NCBI GenBank assembly: GCA_009784895.1
Contig: WQXJ01000012.1
Span: 1 to 50,352 of the forward strand
DNA length: 50,352 nt
Direction of reading: 5' to 3'
From: Micrococcales bacterium
GTDB taxonomy: Bacteria > Actinomycetota > Actinomycetes > Actinomycetales > WQXJ01
The notes under the pieces were generated by a model. It did not search any database. It had not been told where the DNA came from and saw only the letters and a list, made by a program, of their open reading frames with translations. The position numbers and the translations under genes were made by a program. This document shows, piece by piece, positions 13,190-22,002 of the stretch. The first letter of the stretch is position 1; every line of letters starts with the position of its first letter.

Positions 13190-13360
13190 ATGGCCAGCAA
13201 AACGGCGGATGTGCGTCCCAAGATCACCCTTGCATGCACCAACTGCAAAGAGCGCAATTACATCACCAAAAAGAATCGCCGCAACAACCCGGACAGAATG
13301 TCGATCAACAAATTCTGCCCGCGCTGTGGCCGCCACACTGAGCACCGCGAGACTCGCTAG
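13190..13360 (+). CDS. rpmG: 50S ribosomal protein L33
   Basis: A 56-residue protein, [20 protein letters not shown] to the end. Zinc-ribbon pairs CTNC and CPRC are both present, so this is the zinc-binding form. The [19 protein letters not shown] segment is characteristic of the family. AGAAGGAGAG precedes the ATG. It stands directly after tRNA-Met and two bases before the HadA-like gene. Confidence 0.95.
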   Translation: MASKTADVRPKITLACTNCKERNYITKKNRRNNPDRMSINKFCPRCGRHTEHRETR

Positions 13361-13362
13361 CC

Positions 13363-13809
13363 TTGTCGCCTAACCGCGACTTTGTTGGCCGGGTCTACCG
13401 CTCGGATGAGCCCTACCTTGTAGGCCGCGAAAAGCTACGCGAATTCGCCACCGCCGTCGGCATCAAGCACCAGGCTTGTCACAATGTCGCGGCTGCCCAG
13501 GCCTTGGGTTACCCAGACATCATTGCCGCCCCGACCTTTGCCGTGGTGGTAGCCCAACGGGCCGAGGCCCAATACGTTGGCGACCCGGCCGCCGGCATCG
13601 ACTTTGACCGGGTGGTGCACGCCGAAGAAGCCTTCAGCCACAACCGGCCAATCGTGGCCGGTGACGAGCTCAGTACAGCCCTAGAAGTGGTCTCCCTGAC
13701 CGAGCGGGCCGGCTTGGCCACCATCACCACACAGGTAGACATCACCGATTCGTCCGGTGCCCCAGTAGCCCAGGTGAAATCGGTTTTGGCGCTAGGGGGC
13801 GCCCGATGA
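13363..13809 (+). CDS. HadA-like (R)-hydroxyacyl dehydratase subunit, MaoC N-terminal type
   Basis: A 148-residue hot-dog fold protein of the UPF0336/HadA group. It starts at TTG (SPNRDFVGRVY) and contains YLVGREKLREFATAVG, GYPDIIAAPTFAVVVAQRAE, and HAEEAFSHNRPIVAGDEL. HadA subunits recognise the acyl chain and pair with a catalytic HadB subunit to dehydrate 3-hydroxyacyl-ACP in fatty acid elongation. The gene ends in an ATGA overlap with the HadB-like gene, supporting a heterodimer. In organisms without mycolic acids the pair's substrate is unknown. Confidence 0.8.
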   Translation: MSPNRDFVGRVYRSDEPYLVGREKLREFATAVGIKHQACHNVAAAQALGYPDIIAAPTFAVVVAQRAEAQYVGDPAAGIDFDRVVHAEEAFSHNRPIVAGDELSTALEVVSLTERAGLATITTQVDITDSSGAPVAQVKSVLALGGAR

Positions 13810-14258
13810 CGGCTCCCGGAGGCGGCATTGGACCTCGCCTTGGCCAGGTGCGGCCCCAGGTGGGCGACAACCTCGGTCCGCTCCTAGTCCAGGTTTCGCG
13901 GGCTGACCTGGTCCGTTACGCCGGTGCCAGCGGCGACTTCAATCCGATTCACTTCTCAGACGCCGCCGCCGAGGCGGCCGGTCTTCCCAGTGTCATTGCC
14001 CACGGCATGTTCACAATGGGCGCTGCCATTGACCTGGTGGTTGACTGGCTGGGCGACCCGGGTCGCATCTGCGCCTACAACGTCCGTTTCGCCCGCCCGG
14101 TACCGGTGCCACCGACTGGTTCGGTCAGCCTTGAGGTATCCGGTCGCATTCGCGCCGTCAATGAAGACACAGCCGAGCTGGTCATAAGCGTGCAACTGGG
14201 CGGAACTAGGCTGTTGGGCAAGGCCAGCGCCACTGTGCGTCTGGCACCGGCCGCCTAG
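13806..14258 (+). CDS. HadB-like MaoC (R)-hydratase/dehydratase subunit
   Basis: A 150-residue hot-dog protein carrying the hydratase motif. GASGDFNPIHFSD supplies the catalytic Asp and His, followed by AGLPSVIAHGMFTMG. Strands VRFARPVPVPPTG and GKASATVRL complete the fold. It is the catalytic partner of the HadA-like protein with which it overlaps by four bases. The expected reaction is reversible dehydration of (3R)-hydroxyacyl thioesters. No third subunit gene (hadC) follows. Confidence 0.83.
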   Translation: MTAPGGGIGPRLGQVRPQVGDNLGPLLVQVSRADLVRYAGASGDFNPIHFSDAAAEAAGLPSVIAHGMFTMGAAIDLVVDWLGDPGRICAYNVRFARPVPVPPTGSVSLEVSGRIRAVNEDTAELVISVQLGGTRLLGKASATVRLAPAA

Positions 14259-14316
14259 CTGATGGCAAGCGGCTAGAGCCAGTCCCAACGACCGGCCAGA
14301 TCCGGAGGAGTGAGCG

Positions 14317-15519
14317 TTGACAGCAGAAGTCTCGCGGGCTCGTCTCGGTGTGCTGGCCCTGTTCTTCGCCAATGGCCTGCTCGTCGCCACCGACGCCTCG
14401 CGTCTGTGGCTGATCCGCGACCTGCTCAATGCCACCCCTACCCGCATGGGTTTACTGTTGCTAATCAGCTCGGTGGGCGCGGTCTGTTTCATGCCGCTGA
14501 CCGGCACGGCTTTGACATATCTGTCAAAGCCAACCTTTATTCGCCTGGTTGGCGCGGTCACGGTCGTGGCCCTGCTAGGCATTGGCTTTGGAGCCATGGC
14601 TCACTCGACCCCAGCCGTGGCCATCAGCCTCTTCATCTTTGGCGCTGGTGTGGGCCCAATGGACGTGGCCATGAATGTGGCCGGGACCGAGGTGGAGCGG
14701 GAAATGGGTCGTACCGCCATGCCCCAGTTCCACGCTGCCTTTTCGCTGGGCACGGTCGCCGCGGCCCTGATTGGGGCTGGCTTGTCGCGTCTGGGCCTGG
14801 CTTTGATAGTTCACTTTGCTGGCGCCTGTCTGGTTGTGACGGCTTTGCTGCTTTGGGGTTGCGCCGGGTTGATGGGCAAGTTCGAACGGCACCGGAGCGT
14901 CAAGCAAACCAGGCGGGCTCGCCTTCGGGTAGCGCTGGCCGCCTGGACCGAGCGCCGCACCTTGTTGATTGGTCTGGTGGTGCTGGCAGCCGGACTGACT
15001 GAAGGCGGCGCTAATGACTGGCTGATCTTGGGCATTGGCCAGGACTTCGTTGTGGCCGAGCCTATTGGCATTGCCGGATTGGCCATTTTCCTGGCCTTTA
15101 TGACGTCGATGAGGATCCTTGGTGCCCGCCTGGTTGATCGGTATGGCCGGGTGGTGGTCCAGCGGCTTTCGGTCTCCCTGGCCGTCATTGGCCTGTTGGC
15201 CTACACTCTGGCTCCCCATTTGGCCTGCGTCATGGCCGGGGCGGCCATTTGGGGACTCGGCTCGGCCATGGGTTTCCCGCTGGGACTCAGCGCCGCCGCC
15301 GACGACCCGCTCAAAGCCGCTGCCCGCACCTCGGCCGTAGCCACAATTGGCTACACAGCCTTTATCGCCGGCCCAGCCCTGCTGGGATTGTTGGCCAGCC
15401 ATGTTGGCTACCGCCTGGCCCTGCTAGTGATCTTGTTGCCGGCTACCTGGGCGCTGGCGCTGGCCGGCGTGTTGCGTCCACCGCCTCAAGACGGGGACTT
15501 GGATAGGGTGGCAACGTGA
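14317..15519 (+). CDS. Major facilitator superfamily transporter
   Basis: A 400-residue integral membrane protein with about twelve hydrophobic segments in two halves, split by a charged loop (KFERHRSVKQTRRARLR) near residue 195. The N half includes LGVLALFFANGLLVATDASR and FIFGAGVGPMDVAMNVAGTE, and the C half AAIWGLGSAMGFPLGLSAAA. The pattern is like the actinobacterial YfkF/fucose-permease-like MFS group. The substrate is unknown. The TTG at 14317 is used because GGAGGAG stands seven bases upstream. The 3' end shares one base with murB (TGATG). Confidence 0.8.
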   Translation: MTAEVSRARLGVLALFFANGLLVATDASRLWLIRDLLNATPTRMGLLLLISSVGAVCFMPLTGTALTYLSKPTFIRLVGAVTVVALLGIGFGAMAHSTPAVAISLFIFGAGVGPMDVAMNVAGTEVEREMGRTAMPQFHAAFSLGTVAAALIGAGLSRLGLALIVHFAGACLVVTALLLWGCAGLMGKFERHRSVKQTRRARLRVALAAWTERRTLLIGLVVLAAGLTEGGANDWLILGIGQDFVVAEPIGIAGLAIFLAFMTSMRILGARLVDRYGRVVVQRLSVSLAVIGLLAYTLAPHLACVMAGAAIWGLGSAMGFPLGLSAAADDPLKAAARTSAVATIGYTAFIAGPALLGLLASHVGYRLALLVILLPATWALALAGVLRPPPQDGDLDRVAT

Positions 15520-16604
15520 TGAAGTTGGCGCCAGCCGGTCGAGCCAATCCCGGTTTGCCGCGCCCCGAGCTGGCTGACTTGACCACCATGCGGGTAGGCG
15601 GTCCGGTCCAGCTGGTCGACGCCCACAGCGAAGGCGAGCTGATCGAGGCGCTGCATCTAGCCGGCCCTAGTGCCCTGGTGCTAGGCGGCGGCTCCAATGT
15701 GGTCGGAGCCAGCCAGCTGGCCGATCTGACCGTCATCCGTGACCGGCGCACCACTATCAACGTTGAACAAGACGCCAACTCCGTCACCATCATTGCCCAA
15801 GCCGGCGGCAGCTGGGATCACCTGGTGGCGCTGGCGGCTGACCTGGGCTGGAGTGGCTTTGAGGCCCTGTCTGGTATTCCCGGTTCGGTTGGGGCGACTC
15901 CAGTGCAAAACGTTGGCGCCTATGGCCACGAGGTGGCCGAGCTAATCGAGGCCGTTCTGGTCTACGACCGCCTGTTTGACCGAGTCGAAGAACTGCCAAA
16001 ACCCCGCCTCGGTTTTGGTTACCGGGATTCGGCTCTGAAACGTTCAATTGGCCGCTTTGGCCACAGCCCCAGCCAGGTGGTGCTCGAGGTCAGATTCCAC
16101 GTCAAAAGGGGGGCCGAATCAGCTCCAATCGCCTACAGCGAACTGGCCCAAAGCTTGGACGTGCCCATGGGCACGCAGGTGCCAGCCGGCCACGTCCGCC
16201 AAGCCGTTCTGGAACTGCGCCGCTCAAAGGGCATGGTGCTTGAGATCGGTGACCAAGACACCTGGTCAGCCGGCTCGTTTTTCACCAACCCGGTGTTGGG
16301 TCTAACCCAGGCCAAGGCGCTGCCGGCCGGGGCTCCCAGCTTCCCCGCCGGCCAGGACGCTAACGGACAAGCCCTGGTCAAGACCTCGGCCGCCTGGTTG
16401 ATTAGCCGGGCTGGGATAGCCAAAGGTTGGGGCCTGGTCCCGCGGGCGACCACCTCCACCAAACACGTTTTGGCCTTGACCAACCGAGGTGGTGCCACCG
16501 GCGAGGACATTTTCGAACTGGCCAAAGCCATCCAAACTAGGGTGAAAGAGCTTTTTGAAATTGACCTGGTGCCAGAGCCGGTCTTAGTCGGCTTCGATGC
16601 GTGA
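15519..16604 (+). CDS. murB: UDP-N-acetylmuramate dehydrogenase
   Basis: A 361-residue FAD enzyme that reduces UDP-GlcNAc enolpyruvate to UDP-MurNAc in the cytoplasm for peptidoglycan. The FAD-binding domain has TTMRVGGPVQLV, LVLGGGSNVV, and FEALSGIPGSVGATPVQNVG. The substrate domain has GFGYRDSALKR, the catalytic-serine loop AGSFFTNPV, and KTSAAWLISRAGIAKG. The length fits actinobacterial MurB. Translation starts at ATG 15519, coupled to the transporter stop (a GTG three bases earlier is in frame). It overlaps add by eight bases. Confidence 0.95.
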   Translation: MKLAPAGRANPGLPRPELADLTTMRVGGPVQLVDAHSEGELIEALHLAGPSALVLGGGSNVVGASQLADLTVIRDRRTTINVEQDANSVTIIAQAGGSWDHLVALAADLGWSGFEALSGIPGSVGATPVQNVGAYGHEVAELIEAVLVYDRLFDRVEELPKPRLGFGYRDSALKRSIGRFGHSPSQVVLEVRFHVKRGAESAPIAYSELAQSLDVPMGTQVPAGHVRQAVLELRRSKGMVLEIGDQDTWSAGSFFTNPVLGLTQAKALPAGAPSFPAGQDANGQALVKTSAAWLISRAGIAKGWGLVPRATTSTKHVLALTNRGGATGEDIFELAKAIQTRVKELFEIDLVPEPVLVGFDA

Positions 16605-17637
16605 CCTGGCCCTATTACCTAAGGCCCATCTCCATCTCCATTTCACAGGGTCAATGCGCCTGGCCACCGCCCGCCAGCTGGCGGCTGAGCAAGGTATCCG
16701 GCTGCCGCGCAATCTGGGCGCCAGCCAGGGGTTGCACCTGGCGCCGGATGAGCGCGGCTGGTTTCGTTTCCAACGCCTCTACGACGCCGCCCGCAAGGCT
16801 GTCACCAGTGAAGGAGCTCTGCGCCGAATAGTGCGCGAGGCCGCCCAAGACGACGCGGCCGAAGGCTCAGGCCGGCTGGAGCTGCAGATTGACCCGACCA
16901 CTTACGGCCAGTTCATTGGTGGGATAACGCCGGCCCTGGAAATCGTGATTGACGAGGCCGCCGCCGCCAGCGCCGCCACTGGTGTCGAAGTCGCCCTGGT
17001 TGTGGCTGCCTCGCGCCTGCGCCATCCGCTCGAAGCGCGGACGTTGGCCCGCCTGGCTGTCCGGCACGCCGGTTCTGGGCCAGGCGAGGTGGTTGGCTTT
17101 GGCCTGTCGAATGACGAGCGCCGCGGTGCCACGGCCGAATTTGCCCCGGCTTTTGCTATTGCCCGGCGAGCCGGGCTGATCGGGGTGCCACATGGCGGGG
17201 AGTTCTTGGGCGCCAGCCATGTCATGACGGTCCTGCACCACCTAAAGCCGCGGCGCATTGGGCACGGCGTGCGGGCCAGCGAGGATCCTCAGGTCTTGGA
17301 GGCGCTGGCTCAGGCCGGTGTGGCCTTAGAGATGTGTCCAACTTCCAATGTCGCCCTGGGCGTTTACGCCAGCGCCAGCCAGGTGCCGCTGCGCCAAATC
17401 GTCGCGGCCGGCATCACCGTGGCCCTGGGCGCAGACGACCCCCTAATCACCCGCTCGCGCCTAGTCGACCAGTACCGTCTGGCCCGCCACGCCTTCGCTA
17501 TGACCGATGCCGAACTGGCGGAGTTGGCCAGAGGCTCGATCAGAGCTTCTGAGGCAGGGGAGACGACCCGGCGCCGGCTCCTGCAAGGGGTCGACGCCTG
17601 GTTGTCCAGTGCCGGTCCGGGCCACCGGAGCGGCTAG
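16597..17637 (+). CDS. add: Adenosine deaminase family protein
   Basis: A 346-residue TIM-barrel metalloenzyme that deaminates adenosine, or a related nucleoside, to inosine in purine salvage. The metal ligands H13 and H15 lie in HLHLHFTGSMR, the proton-donor motif is HGGE, a further His is in RIGHGVRASED, and the metal-binding Asp lies in LGADDPLIT. The HFTGSM form is usual in one actinobacterial branch of the family, so specificity for adenosine is likely but not proven. The start overlaps the murB 3' end, suggesting one operon. A strong hairpin begins at the stop codon. Confidence 0.87.
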   Translation: MRDLALLPKAHLHLHFTGSMRLATARQLAAEQGIRLPRNLGASQGLHLAPDERGWFRFQRLYDAARKAVTSEGALRRIVREAAQDDAAEGSGRLELQIDPTTYGQFIGGITPALEIVIDEAAAASAATGVEVALVVAASRLRHPLEARTLARLAVRHAGSGPGEVVGFGLSNDERRGATAEFAPAFAIARRAGLIGVPHGGEFLGASHVMTVLHHLKPRRIGHGVRASEDPQVLEALAQAGVALEMCPTSNVALGVYASASQVPLRQIVAAGITVALGADDPLITRSRLVDQYRLARHAFAMTDAELAELARGSIRASEAGETTRRRLLQGVDAWLSSAGPGHRSG

Positions 17638-17659
17638 TCGGGCTACCCCCGACTAGCCG
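17631..17659. terminator. 11-bp hairpin between convergent add and aspC
   Basis: CGGCTAGTCGG (17631-17641) pairs perfectly with CCGACTAGCCG (17649-17659), with a 7-base loop. It includes the add stop codon and lies 25 bases from the aspC 3' end. It probably serves as a shared terminator for the two convergent genes, although no T tract is present. Confidence 0.65.
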
Positions 17660-17683
17660 CAACGGGCAGCGCTTGTTTGGCGC

Positions 17684-18892
17684 CTATTTGGCTTCGCTCA
17701 GCAGTTCCTGAACGCGGCCGACGCCTTCGACCAGGTCGTCGTCACCCAGCGCGCAGGACAGCCGCACATAGCCACTGGGGCCAAAGGCCTCGCCTGGCAC
17801 CACGGCCACCTCAACCTTGTCCAAGATGAGCTCGGCCAGCTCGGCGCTAGTGGCCGGGCGGACGCCGCGGATTGACTTGCCCAGCAAACCCTGTACGGAC
17901 GGGTAGGCGTAGAAGGCGCCCTTCGGCATCGGGCAATACAGGCCGTCGATTTGACGCAACATCGACACCATGGTCTGGCGGCGGCGGTCAAAAGCCACCC
18001 GCATGTCCAAAGTCGCATCGAGTGGGCCGCTAACGGCCGTCAAGGCGGCCCGCTGGCAGACGTTGGCCACGTTCGAGGTCATATGGCTTTGCAGGTTGGT
18101 GGCGGCCTTGATGACATCGACCGGCCCAATCATCCAGCCGACCCGCCAGCCGGTCATGGCGTAAGACTTGGCCACACCGTTGAGAATGACGCATTGGTTG
18201 GCCAGTTCAGGCACGGCCGCGGCAATAGAGGTGAAAACCGCCTCGTCGTAGACCAGGTGTTCATAGATTTCGTCAGTCACCACCCAGATGCCGTTATCCA
18301 GGCACCAACGGCCAATGGCGGCGGTTTCTTCGGGAGTGTAAACCGAGCCGGTTGGGTTGGATGGTGAGACGAAAACCAAGAGCTTGGTCCGCTCAGTCCG
18401 GGCGGCCTCAAGCTGGTCAATGGTGACCTTGTATTCGGCCTCTGCCGAAGCGATGACTTCGACTGGCACGCCTCCAGCCAAGCGAATGCACTCGGGGTAG
18501 CTGGTCCAGTAAGGTCCGGGCAGCAGGGCCTCGTCACCCGGGTCGAGCAGCGTGGCAAAGGCCTGGTAAACGGCATGCTTGCCGCCAACGGTGATCAGGA
18601 CCTGGCTGGCTTCGACCGGCACGCCGGAATCGCGTTTGGTCTTGGCGGCCACGGCCTGGCGCAAGTCTGGCAGGCCAGCGGCTGGGGTATAGCGGTGGTT
18701 GGCTGGGTTCTTGGCCGCCTCGACGGCGGACTGGACAATGTAGTCGGGTGTTGGGAAATCTGGTTCACCTGCACCAAAGCCGATCACAGGGCGGCCTTCG
18801 GCTTTGAGGGCCTTGGCCTTGGCGTCGACCGCTAGGGTGGCTGACGGTTCTATGGCACCGATTCTTGCGGAGATTCGTTTGGTGGGATTCAC
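17684..18892 (-). CDS. aspC: Aspartate aminotransferase, class I/II fold
   Basis: A 402-residue pyridoxal-phosphate enzyme. The family start region reads [20 protein letters not shown], followed by [17 protein letters not shown], the substrate loop [22 protein letters not shown], and the PLP lysine in [16 protein letters not shown]. The C-terminal arginine is in YVRLSCAL. It exchanges amino groups between aspartate and 2-oxoglutarate. The GTG at 18892 is chosen because homologues start here; the frame extends upstream to 18970 without support. It is convergent with add. Confidence 0.9.
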   Translation of the reverse strand: MNPTKRISARIGAIEPSATLAVDAKAKALKAEGRPVIGFGAGEPDFPTPDYIVQSAVEAAKNPANHRYTPAAGLPDLRQAVAAKTKRDSGVPVEASQVLITVGGKHAVYQAFATLLDPGDEALLPGPYWTSYPECIRLAGGVPVEVIASAEAEYKVTIDQLEAARTERTKLLVFVSPSNPTGSVYTPEETAAIGRWCLDNGIWVVTDEIYEHLVYDEAVFTSIAAAVPELANQCVILNGVAKSYAMTGWRVGWMIGPVDVIKAATNLQSHMTSNVANVCQRAALTAVSGPLDATLDMRVAFDRRRQTMVSMLRQIDGLYCPMPKGAFYAYPSVQGLLGKSIRGVRPATSAELAELILDKVEVAVVPGEAFGPSGYVRLSCALGDDDLVEGVGRVQELLSEAK

Positions 18893-19060
18893 GGCTTGAT
18901 TGTCCCACACAGGATCGGAAACGAGATCGCCAAGCCGGCTTGTTGCGGGCCCGGCGGGCCAGCCGGTCAAGCCGGCGGTTCGCGCTTGGGCAGCTGATCC
19001 CTTAGACTGGGCGGCTGGCGTTCAGGCAGTCCTGGGACATGTCTAGCGGCAACTCGCGGG

Positions 19061-19078
19061 ACCTGTTGTACAACAGGT
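19061..19078. promoter_or_regulatory. Perfect 18-bp palindrome before tRNA-Trp
   Basis: ACCTGTTGTACAACAGGT is an uninterrupted dyad ending four bases before the tRNA-Trp 5' end. The size and symmetry are those of a dimeric repressor operator, or it could be a processing or hairpin signal in the tRNA precursor. Confidence 0.6.
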
Positions 19079-19082
19079 GTAA

Positions 19083-19155
19083 AGGGCAGTGGCGCAATTG
19101 GTAGCGCACCGGTCTCCAAAACCGGCGGTTGTGGGTTCGAGTCCCGCCTGCCCTG
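19083..19155 (+). tRNA. tRNA-Trp (CCA)
   Basis: AGGGCAG (19083-19089) pairs with CTGCCCT (19148-19154), with discriminator G. No CCA is encoded. The anticodon arm CCGGT-CTCCAAA-ACCGG gives CCA. Its place directly before secE is conserved in actinobacteria. Confidence 0.95.
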
Positions 19156-19219
19156 CGCTTGACGGCTTTGGCCTAATGTAGGTTCAAGCCGCCAGCATTA
19201 GCTAAGGAAGGATCGGTCG

Positions 19220-19444
19220 ATGGCCAAGACCGCGCAGGATCACGCATCCAAGGCGGGGATTTTCTCCCGCTTGATCCGTTTTGTGCGCCAAGTGATCGCC
19301 GAACTGAAGAAAGTCGTTCGCCCAACCCGCCAAGAGCTGATCACCTACGCCTCGGTGGTTGTGGTTTTCGTGCTGATCGTGATGGCCTTTATCTGGTTGG
19401 TCGACTTCGTTGTGGGCAAGGGTGTGATGGGGCTATTCGGTTAG
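19220..19444 (+). CDS. secE: Preprotein translocase subunit SecE
   Basis: A 74-residue protein with a cytoplasmic amphipathic helix (FVRQVIAELKKVVRPTRQEL) and one membrane span (YASVVVVFVLIVMAFIWLVD). This is the standard short, single-span SecE that clamps SecY in the SecYEG channel. AAGGAAGGA lies before the ATG. It is followed by nusG after 30 bases, the usual pairing. Confidence 0.95.
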   Translation: MAKTAQDHASKAGIFSRLIRFVRQVIAELKKVVRPTRQELITYASVVVVFVLIVMAFIWLVDFVVGKGVMGLFG

Positions 19445-19474
19445 GCCACATCGGGGTGGAGATAAGGAGAACTA

Positions 19475-20383
19475 GTGTCTGACCAGCAAGCCGATGCGGC
19501 GGTGGCGGCCGAGGCAGAGCCTCTACCCGGCTTAGAGGTGCCAGCTGAGCCTACAGTCGACGCGGTGGTAGCGGCCGAGGCGGAGGCGCCAGCTGAGGCT
19601 GAGGCCGATGCCGCCCCAGCGGCAGAGCCAGAAACTGAGGCCGCGACATCGGCTGAGTCAACACCCCAGGCGCCAGTTGAGGCTGATGCCGCCCCAGCGG
19701 CAGAGCCAGAAACTGAGACCGCGACATCGGCTGAGTCAACACCCCAGGCGCCAGCTGAGGCTGAGGCCGAGGCCGAACCGGCCCGCGACCTAATGGCCGA
19801 GTTCCGCGCCGAATTGGCCCTCAGGCCCGGGGATTGGTATGTGGTCCACTCCTATGCCGGTTACGAAAACCGGGTCAAGGCCAACTTGGAAAACCGCATC
19901 CAGTCGCTCAACCAGGAGCATTCCATTTTTGAGGTCCAGGTTCCTATGGAGGAAGTCACTGAGACCAAGAATGCCCAGCCCAAGGTGGTCAAGCGGGTTC
20001 GTATTCCGGGCTATGTTCTGGTTCGCATGGACCTGACCGATGAGTCCTGGGGTGCGGTCCGTCACACGCCGGGTGTAACCGGTTTTGTTGGCCACACTCA
20101 CCATCCGGTGCCCTTGACCACCGACGAGGTCATCTCGATGTTGGCTCCGAAGTTCGAAGAGGAGCAACTTGGCGACGAGGCGTCCGGTCAGGCCTCCATC
20201 ACCGCTTCAGACGCCTCCTTCGAGGTTGGCGAGTCGGTCACCGTCACCGACGGCCCGTTTGAGACCCTGGCCGCCACCATCAGCGAAGTCAATGCCGAGG
20301 GCCGCAAGCTCAAGGTCCTAGTGTCCATCTTTGGCCGCGAAACCCCAGTTGAACTGGGTTTCAACCAAGTGGCTAAGCTTTAG
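19475..20383 (+). CDS. nusG: Transcription termination/antitermination protein NusG
   Basis: A 302-residue protein. The NGN domain begins near residue 120 ([20 protein letters not shown]), with [11 protein letters not shown] and [11 protein letters not shown]. The KOW domain reads [14 protein letters not shown] and ends [14 protein letters not shown]. NusG binds RNA polymerase, acting in pausing, Rho termination and coupling to the ribosome. The first 115 residues are an acidic Ala/Glu/Pro extension that includes a 26-residue perfect-phase duplication. Actinobacterial NusG often has an acidic N-terminus, but this one is long. GGAGAA precedes the GTG. Confidence 0.95.
   Translation: MSDQQADAAVAAEAEPLPGLEVPAEPTVDAVVAAEAEAPAEAEADAAPAAEPETEAATSAESTPQAPVEADAAPAAEPETETATSAESTPQAPAEAEAEAEPARDLMAEFRAELALRPGDWYVVHSYAGYENRVKANLENRIQSLNQEHSIFEVQVPMEEVTETKNAQPKVVKRVRIPGYVLVRMDLTDESWGAVRHTPGVTGFVGHTHHPVPLTTDEVISMLAPKFEEEQLGDEASGQASITASDASFEVGESVTVTDGPFETLAATISEVNAEGRKLKVLVSIFGRETPVELGFNQVAKL
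19607..19762 (+). repeat. 78-bp in-frame tandem duplication inside nusG
   Basis: Units 19607-19684 and 19685-19762 are nearly identical (GATGCCGCCCCAGCGGCAGA onward), encoding two 26-residue acidic units containing [11 protein letters not shown] and [11 protein letters not shown]. The few base changes show it is recent. Confidence 0.9.
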
Positions 20384-20441
20384 CCCGCCCACCGGGGCGG
20401 GGTATGTCCAAACCGATCGAATCGAAGCAAAGGAACCCCTA

Positions 20442-20873
20442 ATGGCTCCTAAGAAAAAGGTAGCTGGCCTGATCAAGCTACAGATCCAAGCCGGCCAGGC
20501 CAATCCGGCGCCGCCCATTGGCCCGGCGCTTGGCGCCCAGGGTGTCAACATCATGGAATTCTGCAAGGCCTACAACGCCGCCACGGAATCCCAGCGCGGC
20601 AACGTGGTGCCGGTCGAGATCACGGTTTACGAGGACCGCTCGTTCAGCTTTATCACCAAGACCTCTCCCGCCGCCGAATTGATCAAGAAGGCCGCCGGGC
20701 TGACCAAGGGTTCGCCCACACCCAACACGGAGAAGGTTGGCACCATCACCATGGATCAGGCCAGGGAAATTGGCCAGGTCAAAATGCCGGACCTCAATGC
20801 CAACGACGTCGAAGCGGCCGCCAAGATTGTGGCCGGTACCGCCCGGTCAATGGGTGTGATAGTCGAAGGCTAA
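20442..20873 (+). CDS. rplK: 50S ribosomal protein L11
   Basis: A 143-residue protein with the full family layout: [32 protein letters not shown], the proline-rich [17 protein letters not shown], and [11 protein letters not shown] at the rRNA-binding end. It binds 23S rRNA at the GTPase centre. The ATG at 20442 has AAGGAACC upstream; the longer frame would overlap nusG. It pairs with rplA. Confidence 0.96.
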   Translation: MAPKKKVAGLIKLQIQAGQANPAPPIGPALGAQGVNIMEFCKAYNAATESQRGNVVPVEITVYEDRSFSFITKTSPAAELIKKAAGLTKGSPTPNTEKVGTITMDQAREIGQVKMPDLNANDVEAAAKIVAGTARSMGVIVEG

Positions 20874-20994
20874 GCCACCGGCCACGCCCAAGGGGCTACT
20901 TCAACCAGCCCCGGACTAACTCAATAGCCAAACACCAGTGGAAGGGCCAAGCGCTGGCCCGCACCACGACTGCGACTGAGATAAGGACAAGCAG

Positions 20995-21708
20995 ATGACC
21001 AAGCGCTCCAAGAGCTACAACAACGCCGCCCAACTAATTGACCGCCAAGATCGCTACTCACCGATGGCGGCCGTGGCCCTAGTCAAAAAGACCGCCACAA
21101 CCAAGTTCGATCCCACAGTTGAAGTGGCTTTTCGACTCGGTGTGGACCCCCGCAAGGCTGACCAAATGGTTCGCGGCACCGTCCAGTTGCCTCACGGCAC
21201 CGGCAAAACCGCCCGCGTCCTGGTTTTCGCCGTTGGCGACAAAGCCAACCAGGCGATTGAAGCCGGCGCTGATGAGGTTGGCGGCGACGAGCTGATCGAA
21301 AAGGTGGCCGGCGGTTTCATCGACTTTGACGCCGCTGTGGCCACACCGGACCTGATGGGCAAGGTTGGCCGGCTGGGCCGGGTGCTTGGCCCGCGCGGGC
21401 TGATGCCCAACCCCAAGACCGGCACGGTCACCATGGACGTGGCCAAGGCGGTCGGTGACATCAAAGGCGGCAAAATCGAGTTCCGGGTTGACCGCCACGC
21501 CAACCTGCATTTCATCATTGGCAAGGCCTCCTTCGAGGAAAAAGCCTTGGTCGAGAACTACGCCGCCGCCCTGGACGAGGTTATGCGGCTGAAGCCTTCA
21601 GCCTCAAAGGGCCGCTATCTGATCAAAGGCACCATGTCGACCACAATGGGTCCCGGCGTGCCGCTTGACGTGGCCAAGGTTCGCAACCTGACTTCCGAAG
21701 ACGCCTGA
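20995..21708 (+). CDS. rplA: 50S ribosomal protein L1
   Basis: A 237-residue protein starting [20 protein letters not shown], with [33 protein letters not shown], and [17 protein letters not shown]. It forms the L1 stalk. In many bacteria L1 represses the rplKA mRNA. The 121-base gap after rplK is longer than usual. The normal next genes rplJL are displaced by capA and two YwaF-like genes. Confidence 0.96.
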   Translation: MTKRSKSYNNAAQLIDRQDRYSPMAAVALVKKTATTKFDPTVEVAFRLGVDPRKADQMVRGTVQLPHGTGKTARVLVFAVGDKANQAIEAGADEVGGDELIEKVAGGFIDFDAAVATPDLMGKVGRLGRVLGPRGLMPNPKTGTVTMDVAKAVGDIKGGKIEFRVDRHANLHFIIGKASFEEKALVENYAAALDEVMRLKPSASKGRYLIKGTMSTTMGPGVPLDVAKVRNLTSEDA

Positions 21709-21880
21709 CCCTTAGTCTCTTTTTGGCCGGTTGGCCCGATGCCGGCCGGCCCGGTCATTTCGCCTCGCCCTGGGAGGCTGGTGAACAATTCTTGCCGGAT
21801 GCTGCCCGCTTCGACCCGCACTGTTGACCAACCCCAAATGGCTGGCGCCGCCAGGCCCTCTTGGCGGTACCTACCGCCTG

Positions 21881-21908
21881 TTGCCGTTAGACCAGAACCT
21901 GCTAGCGT
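21881..21908 (+). promoter_or_regulatory. Possible promoter for the CapA-like gene
   Basis: TTGCCG (21881-21886), a 16-base spacer, and TAGCGT (21903-21908) lie about 95 bases before the chosen capA start. The rest of the 294-base gap after rplA shows no gene. Confidence 0.4.
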
Positions 21909-22002
21909 GAAAGATGAGGTCATTGGGTACCGGCCATGGCGGCCGGAGCAGTCAAGCCAATGGCATGGGTCCACCTAATTGCCCCTGAGGGAAGGCCGGA
22001 AC

